In this document: positions 54,327 to 61,809 of the stretch, one piece after another
How positions within the stretch are numbered: position 1 is the first letter of the stretch
Layout: each line of letters starts with the position of its first letter
Origin: Streptomyces sp. WAC 01529
GTDB lineage: Bacteria > Actinomycetota > Actinomycetes > Streptomycetales > Streptomycetaceae
Direction: 5' to 3'
Assembly (NCBI RefSeq): GCF_003945545.1
Contig: NZ_CP029617.1
Coordinates: forward strand, 1,589,001 to 1,653,000
DNA length: 64,000 nt
Program-made: the position numbers and the translations under genes
Notes under the pieces: model-generated
Told to the model about the DNA's origin: nothing
The model's input: the letters and a program-made list of their open reading frames with translations, nothing else
Databases searched by the model: none

Positions 54327-55046
54327 ATGCCCGCCGATGACCTCGTACGCGACCACGCGCTCTCCTCGTGTGACCTCGTTCGCGACCACACGATCTACTC
54401 CTGCGTGATGGGCTCGCGCGCCTTCGGTCTGGCCACGGAGGGCAGCGACACCGACCGCAGGGGCGTCTTCCTCGCGCCCACCGCGCTGTTCTGGCGCTTC
54501 GAGAAGCCGCCCACGCACCTCGACGGGCCCGCGGACGAGCAGTTCAGCTGGGAGCTGGAGCGCTTCTGCGCGCTCGCGCTGCGCGCCAATCCGAACATCC
54601 TGGAGTGTCTGCACTCCCCGCACGTCGAGCACGTCACGGAGACCGGCCGCGAGCTGCTCGCGCTGCGTGAGGCGTTCCTCTCCCGCCGGGTCCACGACAC
54701 CTTCACCGGCTACGCGCTCGGCCAGCGCAGGAAGCTGGACGCGGACCTGCGCGTCCATGGCGCGCCCCGCTGGAAGCACGCCATGCACCTGCTGCGCCTG
54801 CTCCTGTCCTGCCGTGACCTGCTGCGCACCGGCAGGCTGACGATCGACGTCGGCGACCAGCGGGAGCCGCTCCTCGCGGTCAAGCGCGGCGAGGTCCCGT
54901 GGCCGGAGGTGGAGGCGTGGATGGACCGTCTCGCGGCCGAGGCGCGGGAGGCGGCCCCCGACAGCCCCCTGCCCGCCGAACCGGACCGGGAGCGGATCTC
55001 GGACTTCCTCTTCCGGGTACGGCGGGCCTCGGCCCTGGCGGCCTGA
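54327..55046 (+). CDS. DNA polymerase beta-like nucleotidyltransferase (RlaP type)
   Basis: This 239-aa protein has the minimal nucleotidyltransferase signature CVMGSRAFGLATEGSDTDRRGVF, with GS and DxD for metal and nucleotide binding, and LEHSPH/ECLHSP and KHAMHLLRLLLSCRDLLRTG typical of the RlaP (RNA-ligase-associated) group. It starts MPADDLVRDHALSSCD, and the first two 11-residue blocks (DLVRDHALSSC, DLVRDHTIYSC) are a tandem duplication. No RNA ligase gene is adjacent. A function in RNA repair or a tRNA modification step is an inference from the group name. Confidence 0.8.
   Translation: MPADDLVRDHALSSCDLVRDHTIYSCVMGSRAFGLATEGSDTDRRGVFLAPTALFWRFEKPPTHLDGPADEQFSWELERFCALALRANPNILECLHSPHVEHVTETGRELLALREAFLSRRVHDTFTGYALGQRRKLDADLRVHGAPRWKHAMHLLRLLLSCRDLLRTGRLTIDVGDQREPLLAVKRGEVPWPEVEAWMDRLAAEAREAAPDSPLPAEPDRERISDFLFRVRRASALAA
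54339..54404. repeat. 33-bp in-frame duplication at the 5' end of the nucleotidyltransferase gene
   Basis: Units 54339-54371 and 54372-54404 are 27/33 identical and encode DLVRDHALSSC and DLVRDHTIYSC. The second unit is the one joined to the conserved GSRAFG motif, so the first is probably the extra copy. Confidence 0.8.
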
Positions 55047-55057
55047 GCCGGTTCGGT

Positions 55058-56062
55058 TCAGGCGTCCCAGAGCGCCCCGAACCCCAGCAGCTCGTCCCGG
55101 TGCTCGACGCGCCCGGTCCAGTCGGCGGGCCACGCGTCGGCGCCGAGGTGGGCGCCCGCGAAGGCCCCGGTCAGGCAGGCGATCGAGTCGGAGTCGCCCG
55201 AGGTGCAGGCGGCGCGGCGCAGTGCGGTGACGGGCTCGTCGACGAACATCAGGAAGCAGAGCAGGCCGGTGGTGAGCGCCTCCTCGGCGATCCAGCCCGC
55301 GCCGGTGGCCAGGCAGGGGTCGGTCTCCGGGTTGGCGTGCCGCAGCGCGGCCTCCAGGCGCTCCAGGACGGCCAGGCACTCGTCCCAGCCGTGGGCGATG
55401 AACCGCTCCGGCGACGAGGCCCGGGAGCGGGACCACAGGTCGCCGAGCCACGCCTCGCGGTAGTGGGTGCGGTTCTCCAGGGCGTACGAGCGCAGGAGGC
55501 CGACCAGGCCCATCGGCTCCGCGCCGCGGGCCAGCAGCCGCACCGCGTACGCCGTGAGGTCGCTGGCGGCGAGCGCCGTGGGGTGGCCGTGGGTGAGCGC
55601 GGACTGCAGCTGGGCGGCGCCCGCGCGCACGTCGTCGTCGGCGCCGGGCAGCAGTCCGAGCGGGGCGACCCGCATGTTGGCGCCGCAGCCCTTGGAGTGC
55701 GGCTGACTCGCGTCCCGCCAGTCCCGCTCCTCGTCGGCGAGCAGCTCGCAGGCCCGGATGCAGGTGGCGCCCGGGGCGCGGTCGTTGTCCGGTGACTCGT
55801 TCCAGGCGACGAACTCGCGGCGGGCGAGGTGAGCGAAGCGCTCCGGGCCGCACAAGCCGCGCTCGGCGGCGGTCTTGAGGGCCCGGCTGAGCGCCAGCGT
55901 CATCTGCGTGTCATCCGTGATGTACGCGGGCCTCGGCAGCTCCATCTCCCGCCAGGGCCCGCACTTGGCGAGGATCGACGGCACGTCGTCGAACTCGGCG
56001 GGGAAACCCAGCGCGTCCCCGAGGGCGAGGCCCAGCAGGGATCCCGTGGCGGCGCGCTTCAT
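55058..56062 (-). CDS. ADP-ribosylglycohydrolase
   Basis: This 334-aa protein of the DraG/ARH superfamily starts MKRAATGSLLGLALGDALGFPAEF. The metal-binding residues lie in ITDDTQMTLALSRAL and SGDSDSIACLTGAFAGAHLGADAWP, and the N-terminal GSLLGLALGDALG is the family start. It removes ADP-ribose from arginine or other acceptors, or hydrolyses ADP-ribosyl compounds. Its ATG overlaps the stop of the NrtR-like gene (ATGA), so the two share a message and an operator; a link to NAD or ADP-ribose turnover is inferred. Confidence 0.9.
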   Translation of the reverse strand: MKRAATGSLLGLALGDALGFPAEFDDVPSILAKCGPWREMELPRPAYITDDTQMTLALSRALKTAAERGLCGPERFAHLARREFVAWNESPDNDRAPGATCIRACELLADEERDWRDASQPHSKGCGANMRVAPLGLLPGADDDVRAGAAQLQSALTHGHPTALAASDLTAYAVRLLARGAEPMGLVGLLRSYALENRTHYREAWLGDLWSRSRASSPERFIAHGWDECLAVLERLEAALRHANPETDPCLATGAGWIAEEALTTGLLCFLMFVDEPVTALRRAACTSGDSDSIACLTGAFAGAHLGADAWPADWTGRVEHRDELLGFGALWDA

Positions 56063-56808
56063 GAGGACGTTCCTTCCGAGGCGGGGCGCAGCAGGGGCGG
56101 GTGGAGGGCGGTCGCGGTGCCCGCCCGGAAGAGCGCCGCGGGCTTGCCGCGTCCGCCGGTCAGCCGCGCCGCGCCGGGGACCGCCTCGACGAGCCCGGCG
56201 GTGTTGACGACCTTGCGCCGGAAGTTGGCGGGGTCGAGTTCGGCGCCCCACACCGCCTCGTAGACCTGGCGCAGCTCGCCGAGGGTGAACTCGGGGGCGC
56301 AGAAGGCGGTGGCGAGCCCGGTGTACTCCAGCTTGGCGCCGACCCGGTCGTGGGCGTCGGCGAGGATCCGGTCGTGGTCGAAGGCGAGCGGCCGGTAGGT
56401 CGCCGGGCTGTAGGGCAGCCAGGCCGCGCGGGCCGCGTCGCCTCCCCCGCGCACGTCCGGCGGGTCGGCGACGAGCGCCGCGAACGCCACGGAGACGACC
56501 CGCATGCGCGGATCGCGGTCCGGTTCGCTGTAGGTGCGCACCTGCTCCAGGTGGAGCCCGCTGACGTCCGCGAGCCCGGTCTCCTCGGCCAGCTCGCGCT
56601 GGGCCGCGCCCTCGGCGGACTCGTCGGGCAGCACGAATCCGCCGGGCAGCGCCCAGCGCCCCGCGTACGGCTCCTGGCCGCGCTCGACGAGCAGCACGTG
56701 CAGCGCGCCCTCGCGGATGGTGAACACCGCGAGGTCGACGGTGACGGCGAACGGCTCGTAGGCGTGTTTGTCGTAGGCGTACGTATCGCAGGTCTCGGAC
56801 ACAGGCAT
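56059..56808 (-). CDS. NUDIX-domain transcriptional regulator, NrtR-like
   Basis: This 249-aa protein starts MPVSETCDTYAYDKHAYEPFAVTVDLAVFT, after a strong AAGGGGGTG. Residues 20-150 are a NUDIX fold with an intact box G-x5-E-x7-REL-x-EE-x-GL: GFVLPDESAEGAAQRELAEETGL. Residues 165-235 form a C-terminal winged helix (FTLGELRQVYEAVWGAELDPANFRRKVVNTAGLVEAV), as in NrtR. NrtR binds ADP-ribose and represses NAD-related genes. Here the NUDIX box looks complete, so the protein may also hydrolyse ADP-ribose. A palindromic operator sits just upstream. It is coupled to the ADP-ribosylglycohydrolase. Confidence 0.85.
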   Translation of the reverse strand: MPVSETCDTYAYDKHAYEPFAVTVDLAVFTIREGALHVLLVERGQEPYAGRWALPGGFVLPDESAEGAAQRELAEETGLADVSGLHLEQVRTYSEPDRDPRMRVVSVAFAALVADPPDVRGGGDAARAAWLPYSPATYRPLAFDHDRILADAHDRVGAKLEYTGLATAFCAPEFTLGELRQVYEAVWGAELDPANFRRKVVNTAGLVEAVPGAARLTGGRGKPAALFRAGTATALHPPLLRPASEGTSS

Positions 56809-56826
56809 GCCCGCCCACCCCCTTTA

Positions 56827-56843
56827 ATAGTCACCGAGACTAT
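56827..56843. promoter_or_regulatory. NrtR-type palindromic operator
   Basis: ATAGTC-N5-GACTAT is a perfect inverted repeat, and further TT/AA pairs extend it on both sides with one mismatch. It ends 19 nt upstream of the NrtR-like start, within an AT-rich stretch. It is the natural autoregulatory site of the NUDIX/ADP-ribosylglycohydrolase operon. Confidence 0.7.
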
Positions 56844-56888
56844 AAAGCGGGCGGACGGGCGGCCACAAGCCCTGCGGGCCGGTGAGGC

Positions 56889-58082
56889 CTACAGGTCGAC
56901 TTCCTTCATCAACATGCCGACCTCCGTGTTCGAAAGGCGCCGCAGCCAGCCGGACTTCTGGTCGCCCAGGGTGATCGGCCCGAAGGCGACCCGCACCAGC
57001 TTGTCGACGGGGAAGCCCGCCTCGGCGAGCATGCGCCGCACGATGTGCTTGCGGCCCTCGTGGAGGGTGACCTCGACCAGGTAGTTCTTGCCGGTCTGCT
57101 CGACGACGCGGAAGTGGTCCGCGCGGGCGTAGCCGTCCTCGAGCTGGATGCCGTCCTTGAGCTGCTTGCCCAGGTCACGCGGGATCGGGCCCACGATGTG
57201 CGCGAGGTAGACCTTCTTCACGCCGTACTTGGGGTGGGTCAGGCGGTGCGCCAGCTCGCCGTGGTTGGTGAGCAGGATGACGCCCTCGGTCTCGGTGTCG
57301 AGCCGCCCCACGTGGAACAGGCGCGTCTCGCGGTTGGTCACGTAGTCACCGAGGCACTGGCGGCCCTCGGTGTCCTCCATGGTGGAGACGACACCGGCGG
57401 GCTTGTTCAGCGCGAAGAACTGGTACGACTGCGTGGCCACCGTCAGGCCGTCGACCTTGATCTCGTCCTTCTCGGGGTCGACGCGCATCCCCTGCTCGAC
57501 GACGATCTCGCCGTTGACCTCGACGCGGGCCTCGTCGACCAACTCCTCGCAGGCGCGGCGCGAGCCGTAACCCGCGCGGGCCAGCACCTTCTGGAGCCGC
57601 TCGCCCTCCTGCTCGGCGCCGGGGAAGGTCTTGGGGAGGTTCACCTTGGGCTTGCCCGCGTACCGCTCGCGGTTGCGCTCCTCCTGCCGGGTGTCGAACT
57701 CACGGGAGGTCGCGGGGGCGCCGCGACGGCTGCCGCGGGCTCCGGTGCCCTGGGAGGTGCGGGGGCCGCCCTTGGCGCCGCCGCGCGCGGCCGCGCCGCG
57801 GCCCTTCCTCGCCGCGGACCCGAAGACCGCGTCGGAGCCGCCCACGTCATAGCGACGCTCCTCGGGGCGCGGCTTGCTCGGCCTGCTGGGCTTGTCGTCG
57901 CGCTTGTCGTCGCGCTTGTCGTCGCGCCTGTCGCCCGGCCTGCCGCCGCCCTGCCTGTCGTCGCGGCTGTTACCGGCACCCCGGTAATTGCCGCGGCCAC
58001 CGCTGCTGCCACGGCCGCCGCTGTTGCCACCACGGCTCCCGCCGTTGTTTCCGCTGCTGTTCTTGCCGTTGCTGCTTCGCAT
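56889..58082 (-). CDS. rluB: Ribosomal RNA pseudouridine synthase RluB-like
   Basis: This 397-aa protein starts MRSSNGKNSSGNN (a TTG one codon earlier is not preferred). Residues 1-150 are a disordered Arg/Gly/Asp/Asn-rich extension with RDDKRDDKRDD repeats. An S4 RNA-binding domain follows (ERLQKVLARAGYGSRRACEELVDEARVEVNG) and then the RsuA/RluB catalytic domain with Asp in HVGRLDTETEGVILLTNHG. It modifies 23S rRNA (the E. coli RluB site is U2605). It is the last gene of the parA-RHH-scpA-scpB-rluB operon. Confidence 0.9.
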   Translation of the reverse strand: MRSSNGKNSSGNNGGSRGGNSGGRGSSGGRGNYRGAGNSRDDRQGGGRPGDRRDDKRDDKRDDKPSRPSKPRPEERRYDVGGSDAVFGSAARKGRGAAARGGAKGGPRTSQGTGARGSRRGAPATSREFDTRQEERNRERYAGKPKVNLPKTFPGAEQEGERLQKVLARAGYGSRRACEELVDEARVEVNGEIVVEQGMRVDPEKDEIKVDGLTVATQSYQFFALNKPAGVVSTMEDTEGRQCLGDYVTNRETRLFHVGRLDTETEGVILLTNHGELAHRLTHPKYGVKKVYLAHIVGPIPRDLGKQLKDGIQLEDGYARADHFRVVEQTGKNYLVEVTLHEGRKHIVRRMLAEAGFPVDKLVRVAFGPITLGDQKSGWLRRLSNTEVGMLMKEVDL

Positions 58083-58094
58083 CAAAAGTTCCGT

Positions 58095-58748
58095 CTAGTC
58101 GACTGTGCTCTGGGTGTACTCGTACCCCGGCGCATCGGGTGCGTCCGGGTCGAACGACAAAGCGCCCTCCTGGCTCTCGGCCTCGATCGCGTCCGCCTCG
58201 GGGAGGAAGGGCGCGAGCTCCGGCAGCTCGTCCAGGCCGCGCAGGCCCATCCGCTCCAGGAAGTAGTTCGTCGTCCTGTACAGGATCGCACCTGTTTCGG
58301 GTTCCGCGCCCGCCTCCTCCACCAGACCCCTCTGGAGAAGGGTGCGCATCACGCCGTCGCAGTTCACCCCGCGCACCGCGGAGACCCGCGAACGGCTGAC
58401 CGGCTGGCGGTACGCGACGACCGCGAGGGTCTCCAGAGCCGCCTGGGTGAGCCGCGCCTGCTGCCCGTCGAGCACGAAGCCCTCCACGGCGGCGGCGTAC
58501 TCGGGGCGCGTGTAGAACCGCCAGCCGCCCGCGACAAGGCGCAGCTCGAAGCCCCGCCGCTGCACGGTGTACTCGTCGGCGAGAGCGCGCAGCGCGTCGG
58601 CGACCTCGCGCCGAGGTCGCTGGAGGATCCTCGCCAGGTGTTCCTCGGTGGCCGGCTCGTCGACGACCATCAGGACGGCCTCCAGCGCGGGCCGCAGCTC
58701 AAGGTCGGCGACGGCGCCCGCCAGGGCTCCCGCGGGGTGCTCGCTCAC
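58095..58748 (-). CDS. scpB: Condensin subunit ScpB
   Basis: This 217-aa protein starts at a GTG (annotated MSEHPAGALAGAVADLELRPALEAVLMVV) that overlaps the scpA stop. It has the two winged-helix domains typical of ScpB (PATEEHLARILQRPRREVADALRALADEYTVQRRGFELRLV and TQAALETLAVVAYRQPVSRSRVSAVRGVNCDGVMRTLLQRGLVEEAG). With ScpA and SMC it forms the chromosome-segregation condensin; smc is not in the window. Confidence 0.95.
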   Translation of the reverse strand: MSEHPAGALAGAVADLELRPALEAVLMVVDEPATEEHLARILQRPRREVADALRALADEYTVQRRGFELRLVAGGWRFYTRPEYAAAVEGFVLDGQQARLTQAALETLAVVAYRQPVSRSRVSAVRGVNCDGVMRTLLQRGLVEEAGAEPETGAILYRTTNYFLERMGLRGLDELPELAPFLPEADAIEAESQEGALSFDPDAPDAPGYEYTQSTVD

Positions 58749-59665
58749 GCCTTCTCCTCCATCGGCTCGGGGGCCCGGTCGAACTCGTCGGTCACGGTCG
58801 GCTCACCGGCGCCGTCCCCGCCCGTCCAGCGGACCATCAGCTCCCCCAGGGGGTCCTCCTGGTCCAGGGCGACGGCCTTCTCGCGGTACAGCTCCAGCAG
58901 GGCGAGGAAGCGGGCGACGACGGTCAGGGTGTCCCCCGCGTCCTCCACGAGCACCCGGAAGCTGGCCTCGCCCTGCTCCCGCAGCCGGGCGACGACGAGA
59001 GCGGCCTGCTCCCGCACGGACACCAGCGGGGCGTGGATGTGGTCGACGTACACCTGCGGCTTCGCGCGGGGCCGCATCGCCTTCACGGCGAGCTTGGCGA
59101 ACCCCTCGGCGCCGATGCTGATGACCACTTCCGGCAGCAGCTCGGCGTGGTGCGGCTCGAGGCCCACGGTGCGCGGATAGCGCCGCGCCTCCTCCTCCAG
59201 CCGCCCGCTGAAGATGTCCGCGATCTGCTTGTACGCGCGGTACTGCAACAAGCGCGCGAAGAGCAGGTCCCGCGCTTCGAGCAGCGCCAGGTCGGCCTCG
59301 TCCTCGACCTCGGCGGTGGGCAGCAGCCGTGCCGCCTTGAGGTCGAGCAGGGTGGCGGCGACCACCAGGAACTCGGTCGTCTGATCGAGGTCCCAGTCGG
59401 CCCCCATGGCCCGGATGTGCGCCATGAACTCGTCGGTCACCCTGGAGAGCGCGACCTCGGTGACGTCCAGCTTGTGCTTGGCGATCAGCTGGAGCAGCAG
59501 GTCGAAGGGCCCTTCGAAGTTCGCGAGCCGGACCTTGAACCGCCCGTCGTCGGGCTCGGCCGGGGGTTCGGCCACGGGCTCGGGCTCCGCGGGAGCCGCC
59601 CCCGGTCCCCGCCCCAAGGCGCGGCGGCGGGCGGCGGGCGGTGCGGGGTCGTCGTTCGTGGCCAT
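58745..59665 (-). CDS. scpA: Condensin subunit ScpA (kleisin)
   Basis: This 306-aa kleisin starts MATNDDPAPPAARRRALGRG. An N-terminal Pro/Ala/Glu-rich segment (about 45 residues) precedes the core FKVRLANFEGPFDLLLQLIAKHKLDVTEVALSRVTDEFMAHIRAMG, whose N-terminal helix contacts SMC. The C-terminal winged helix (RFLALLELYREKAVALDQEDPLGELMVRWTG) binds SMC on the other side. It is coupled to scpB, and the parA-like gene lies 2 genes upstream, so replication-linked segregation genes are grouped here. Confidence 0.95.
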   Translation of the reverse strand: MATNDDPAPPAARRRALGRGPGAAPAEPEPVAEPPAEPDDGRFKVRLANFEGPFDLLLQLIAKHKLDVTEVALSRVTDEFMAHIRAMGADWDLDQTTEFLVVAATLLDLKAARLLPTAEVEDEADLALLEARDLLFARLLQYRAYKQIADIFSGRLEEEARRYPRTVGLEPHHAELLPEVVISIGAEGFAKLAVKAMRPRAKPQVYVDHIHAPLVSVREQAALVVARLREQGEASFRVLVEDAGDTLTVVARFLALLELYREKAVALDQEDPLGELMVRWTGGDGAGEPTVTDEFDRAPEPMEEKA

Positions 59666-59684
59666 CAGGCGGGAAGGCTACCCC

Positions 59685-60305
59685 TTAGCGCCCGCGCAAC
59701 CGTCGTACGAGAATGCTCGCGTCCCCGCGCGACTCCAGATCGGCGAGGACGACGGCGACCGCCTCCCGCACGATCCGCCCGCGGTCGACCGCGAGGCCGT
59801 GCTCACCGCGGAGCACGAGCCGCGCGTGTTCGAGGTCCATCAGCTCCTCGGCGGAGACATACACGGTGATCTTCTCGTCGTGCCGCTCACGCCCGCTCGG
59901 CCGCCGGTTGGCCGCCCGCGCCCGCCGCCGCGCCTGCGCGGTGGAGGACCCTGATGAAGCCGACGAACCCGATGCACCGGCGGACTTGCCGCCGCCCTGG
60001 GCGGCAGAACCTTCCTGCTCCGTCTGCGCACGGCGTCCGGAGCCCTTCTCCGCGTCACCCGTGGAACGGCTGCGCGACCCGGCGCCCGACTCCGCGTCCG
60101 TGGCGGCGTGTTCGGCGGGCTCGCCGCCCTCGCCGCGCGCCGCCGCGTCCTCGGCCGCTGCGGCCCTCTCGTCGCTCTCGCCCGCCGGGGCGGGCACCCT
60201 CGCCTCGCCGTTCGCCGGGCGCCGCGGGGAGGACGACTGGAGGGCCATCCCCCCGGTCGTGCGGAACAGCTCGTCGGCCCCGGGCAGACTCACTCGGCGT
60301 GACAC
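59685..60305 (-). CDS. Ribbon-helix-helix-like partner of the ParA-like ATPase
   Basis: This 206-aa protein starts at a GTG (VSRRVSLPGADELFRTTGG), with GGGAGG 10 nt upstream. Residues 20-140 are a disordered Ala/Gly/Ser/Glu-rich stretch. The C-terminal ~65 residues (HDEKITVYVSAEELMDLEHARLVLRGEHGLAVDRGRIVREAVAVVLADLESRGDASILVRRLRG) look like a ribbon-helix-helix DNA-binding or dimerisation domain. Its start overlaps parA by 16 nt. It might be the DNA-binding partner of the ATPase, but no ParB is present and this is inference. Confidence 0.6.
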   Translation of the reverse strand: MSRRVSLPGADELFRTTGGMALQSSSPRRPANGEARVPAPAGESDERAAAAEDAAARGEGGEPAEHAATDAESGAGSRSRSTGDAEKGSGRRAQTEQEGSAAQGGGKSAGASGSSASSGSSTAQARRRARAANRRPSGRERHDEKITVYVSAEELMDLEHARLVLRGEHGLAVDRGRIVREAVAVVLADLESRGDASILVRRLRGR

Positions 60306-61462
60306 CGGGCGAGCACCTCCCTGGCGAGCTGGCGGTAGGCGGCCGCGCCGACCGAGTTGGAGGCGTACGTGGTGATCGGCTCACCGGCGACCGTGGTCTC
60401 CGGGAAGCGGACCGTGCGCCCGATGACCGTGTGGTAGACGTGGTCGTCGAAGGCCTCGACCACGCGCGCGAGCACCTCACGGCTGTGCACCGTGCGGGAG
60501 TCGTACATGGTCGCGAGGATGCCGTCGAGCTCCAGCTCGGGGTTGAGCCGCTCCTGGACCTTCTCGATGGTCTCCGTCAGCAGGGCCACACCGCGCAGCG
60601 CGAAGAACTCGCACTCCAGCGGCACGATCACCTTGTGAGCCGCCGTCAGGGCGTTCACGGTGAGCAGGCCGAGCGAGGGCTGGCAGTCGATCACGATGTA
60701 GTCGTAGTCCTGCATCAGCGGCTTGAGCGCCCGCTGGAGCGTGGACTCGCGCGCGACCTCGCTCACCAGCTGCACCTCGGCTGCCGACAAGTCGATGTTG
60801 CTGGGCAGCAGGTCCATGTTGGGGACCGCCGTCTTCAGGAGCACCTCGTCCGCGGACATGCCGCGCTCCATCAGGAGGTTGTAGACCGTCAGGTCCAGCT
60901 CCATCGGGTTCACCCCGAGGCCCACCGAGAGGGCGCCCTGCGGGTCGAAGTCGACGAGCAGGACCCGTCGCCCGTACTCCGCGAGGGCGGCGCCCAGGTT
61001 GATGGTCGACGTGGTCTTGCCGACGCCGCCCTTCTGGTTGCACATCGCGATGATCTTGGCCGGGCCGTGGTCGGTCAGCGGGCCCGGGATCGGGAAGTAC
61101 GGCAGCGGGCGGCCGGTGGGGCCGATGCGCTCGCGGCGCTGACGGGCGGCGTCGGGCGCGAGCGTGGCCGCGTACTCCGGATCGGGTTCGTACTCGGCGT
61201 CTGGGTCGTAGAAGTGCCCCTGGGGCAGTTCCTCGTAGTCGGCGAGGTGGGTGTGGGTGTTATCGCCACTCCGGTCGCCGGCCATGGCGTTCACGTGATG
61301 GCCATCCATGCTCTGGGGTGCTGACTGTCTCGGCTGGGGGCTCTGCCGGGCTTCGAAGGTGCGGACAGCGACGGAGCCGACAGCCTCGAGCCCGACGGGT
61401 CCTTGGTCCCGCACAGGCATTCCTGGTTGACCACCCCCGGGAGCAAATGTCGACTCATTCAC
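60290..61462 (-). CDS. ParA/Soj family ATPase, probable chromosome-associated paralogue
   Basis: This 390-aa protein starts at GTG (VNESTFAPGGGQPG), after AGGAGGT with 10 nt spacing. Residues 1-130 are a variable N-terminal extension. The ATPase domain begins AKIIAMCNQKGGVGKTTSTINLGAALAEYGRRVLLVDFDPQGALSVGLGVNP, with the deviant Walker A KGGVGKTT, and has Walker B-like IVIDCQPSLGLLTVNAL and signature motifs of ParA. It is a second, non-oriC-linked ParA, in the operon with scpA and scpB; from memory the S. coelicolor counterpart lies in the same setting. It may help load or position condensin. Confidence 0.86.
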   Translation of the reverse strand: MNESTFAPGGGQPGMPVRDQGPVGLEAVGSVAVRTFEARQSPQPRQSAPQSMDGHHVNAMAGDRSGDNTHTHLADYEELPQGHFYDPDAEYEPDPEYAATLAPDAARQRRERIGPTGRPLPYFPIPGPLTDHGPAKIIAMCNQKGGVGKTTSTINLGAALAEYGRRVLLVDFDPQGALSVGLGVNPMELDLTVYNLLMERGMSADEVLLKTAVPNMDLLPSNIDLSAAEVQLVSEVARESTLQRALKPLMQDYDYIVIDCQPSLGLLTVNALTAAHKVIVPLECEFFALRGVALLTETIEKVQERLNPELELDGILATMYDSRTVHSREVLARVVEAFDDHVYHTVIGRTVRFPETTVAGEPITTYASNSVGAAAYRQLAREVLARCHAE

Positions 61463-61714
61463 AAGTCGTCTTACCTCCTTGGTGACCAGGAAATTTCTCG
61501 ATAGGTCAGCGTGGCACCATGCCGACGGTTGGCGACTCTATGGCGTGTCACCGCTCCGCAGCAACACAATCCGCCGGACCGGACCCGATGTGTCGGCAAA
61601 GGAACACCTCGATGTCAAGGGCATGCGGCTTGCCAACGGCACGTTTCCGGGGTGGGCGAATCGGTTAAAGGGTTACGTTCAAGGCGAGTTGAGCGTCTCC
61701 GCACGGATACGCAT

Positions 61715-61742
61715 ACGGCCGGACCCCTCTCAAGGTCCGGCC
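61715..61742 (-). terminator. Terminator after ald
   Basis: CGGCCGGACC (61715-61724) pairs perfectly with 61733-61742, a 10-bp stem with an 8-nt loop. It lies about 70 nt past the ald stop on the minus strand. Confidence 0.75.
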
Positions 61743-61759
61743 GCGGGCGTGAGATTGAC

Positions 61760-61777
61760 GACTTTCGTTGACGAAAG
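61760..61777. promoter_or_regulatory. 18-bp palindrome between ald and parA
   Basis: ACTTTCGT-TG-ACGAAAGT is a perfect inverted repeat with a 2-nt centre. As RNA it would give a 7-bp stem with a 4-nt loop, and it may simply help ald termination. As DNA it could be an operator for the parA operon, about 300 bp upstream of its start. Neither is proven. Confidence 0.35.
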
Positions 61778-61809
61778 TGTCCGAGACCGACCGGAGTCGG
61801 TCACCTGGG

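Larger units (their letters stand above)
61463..61809. other. Intergenic region between parA and ald
   Basis: This 347-bp region on the minus strand holds the parA promoter side and the 3' end of ald. It contains the terminator at 61715-61742 and a palindrome at 61760-61777 but no supported gene. No tRNA is visible. Confidence 0.5.
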
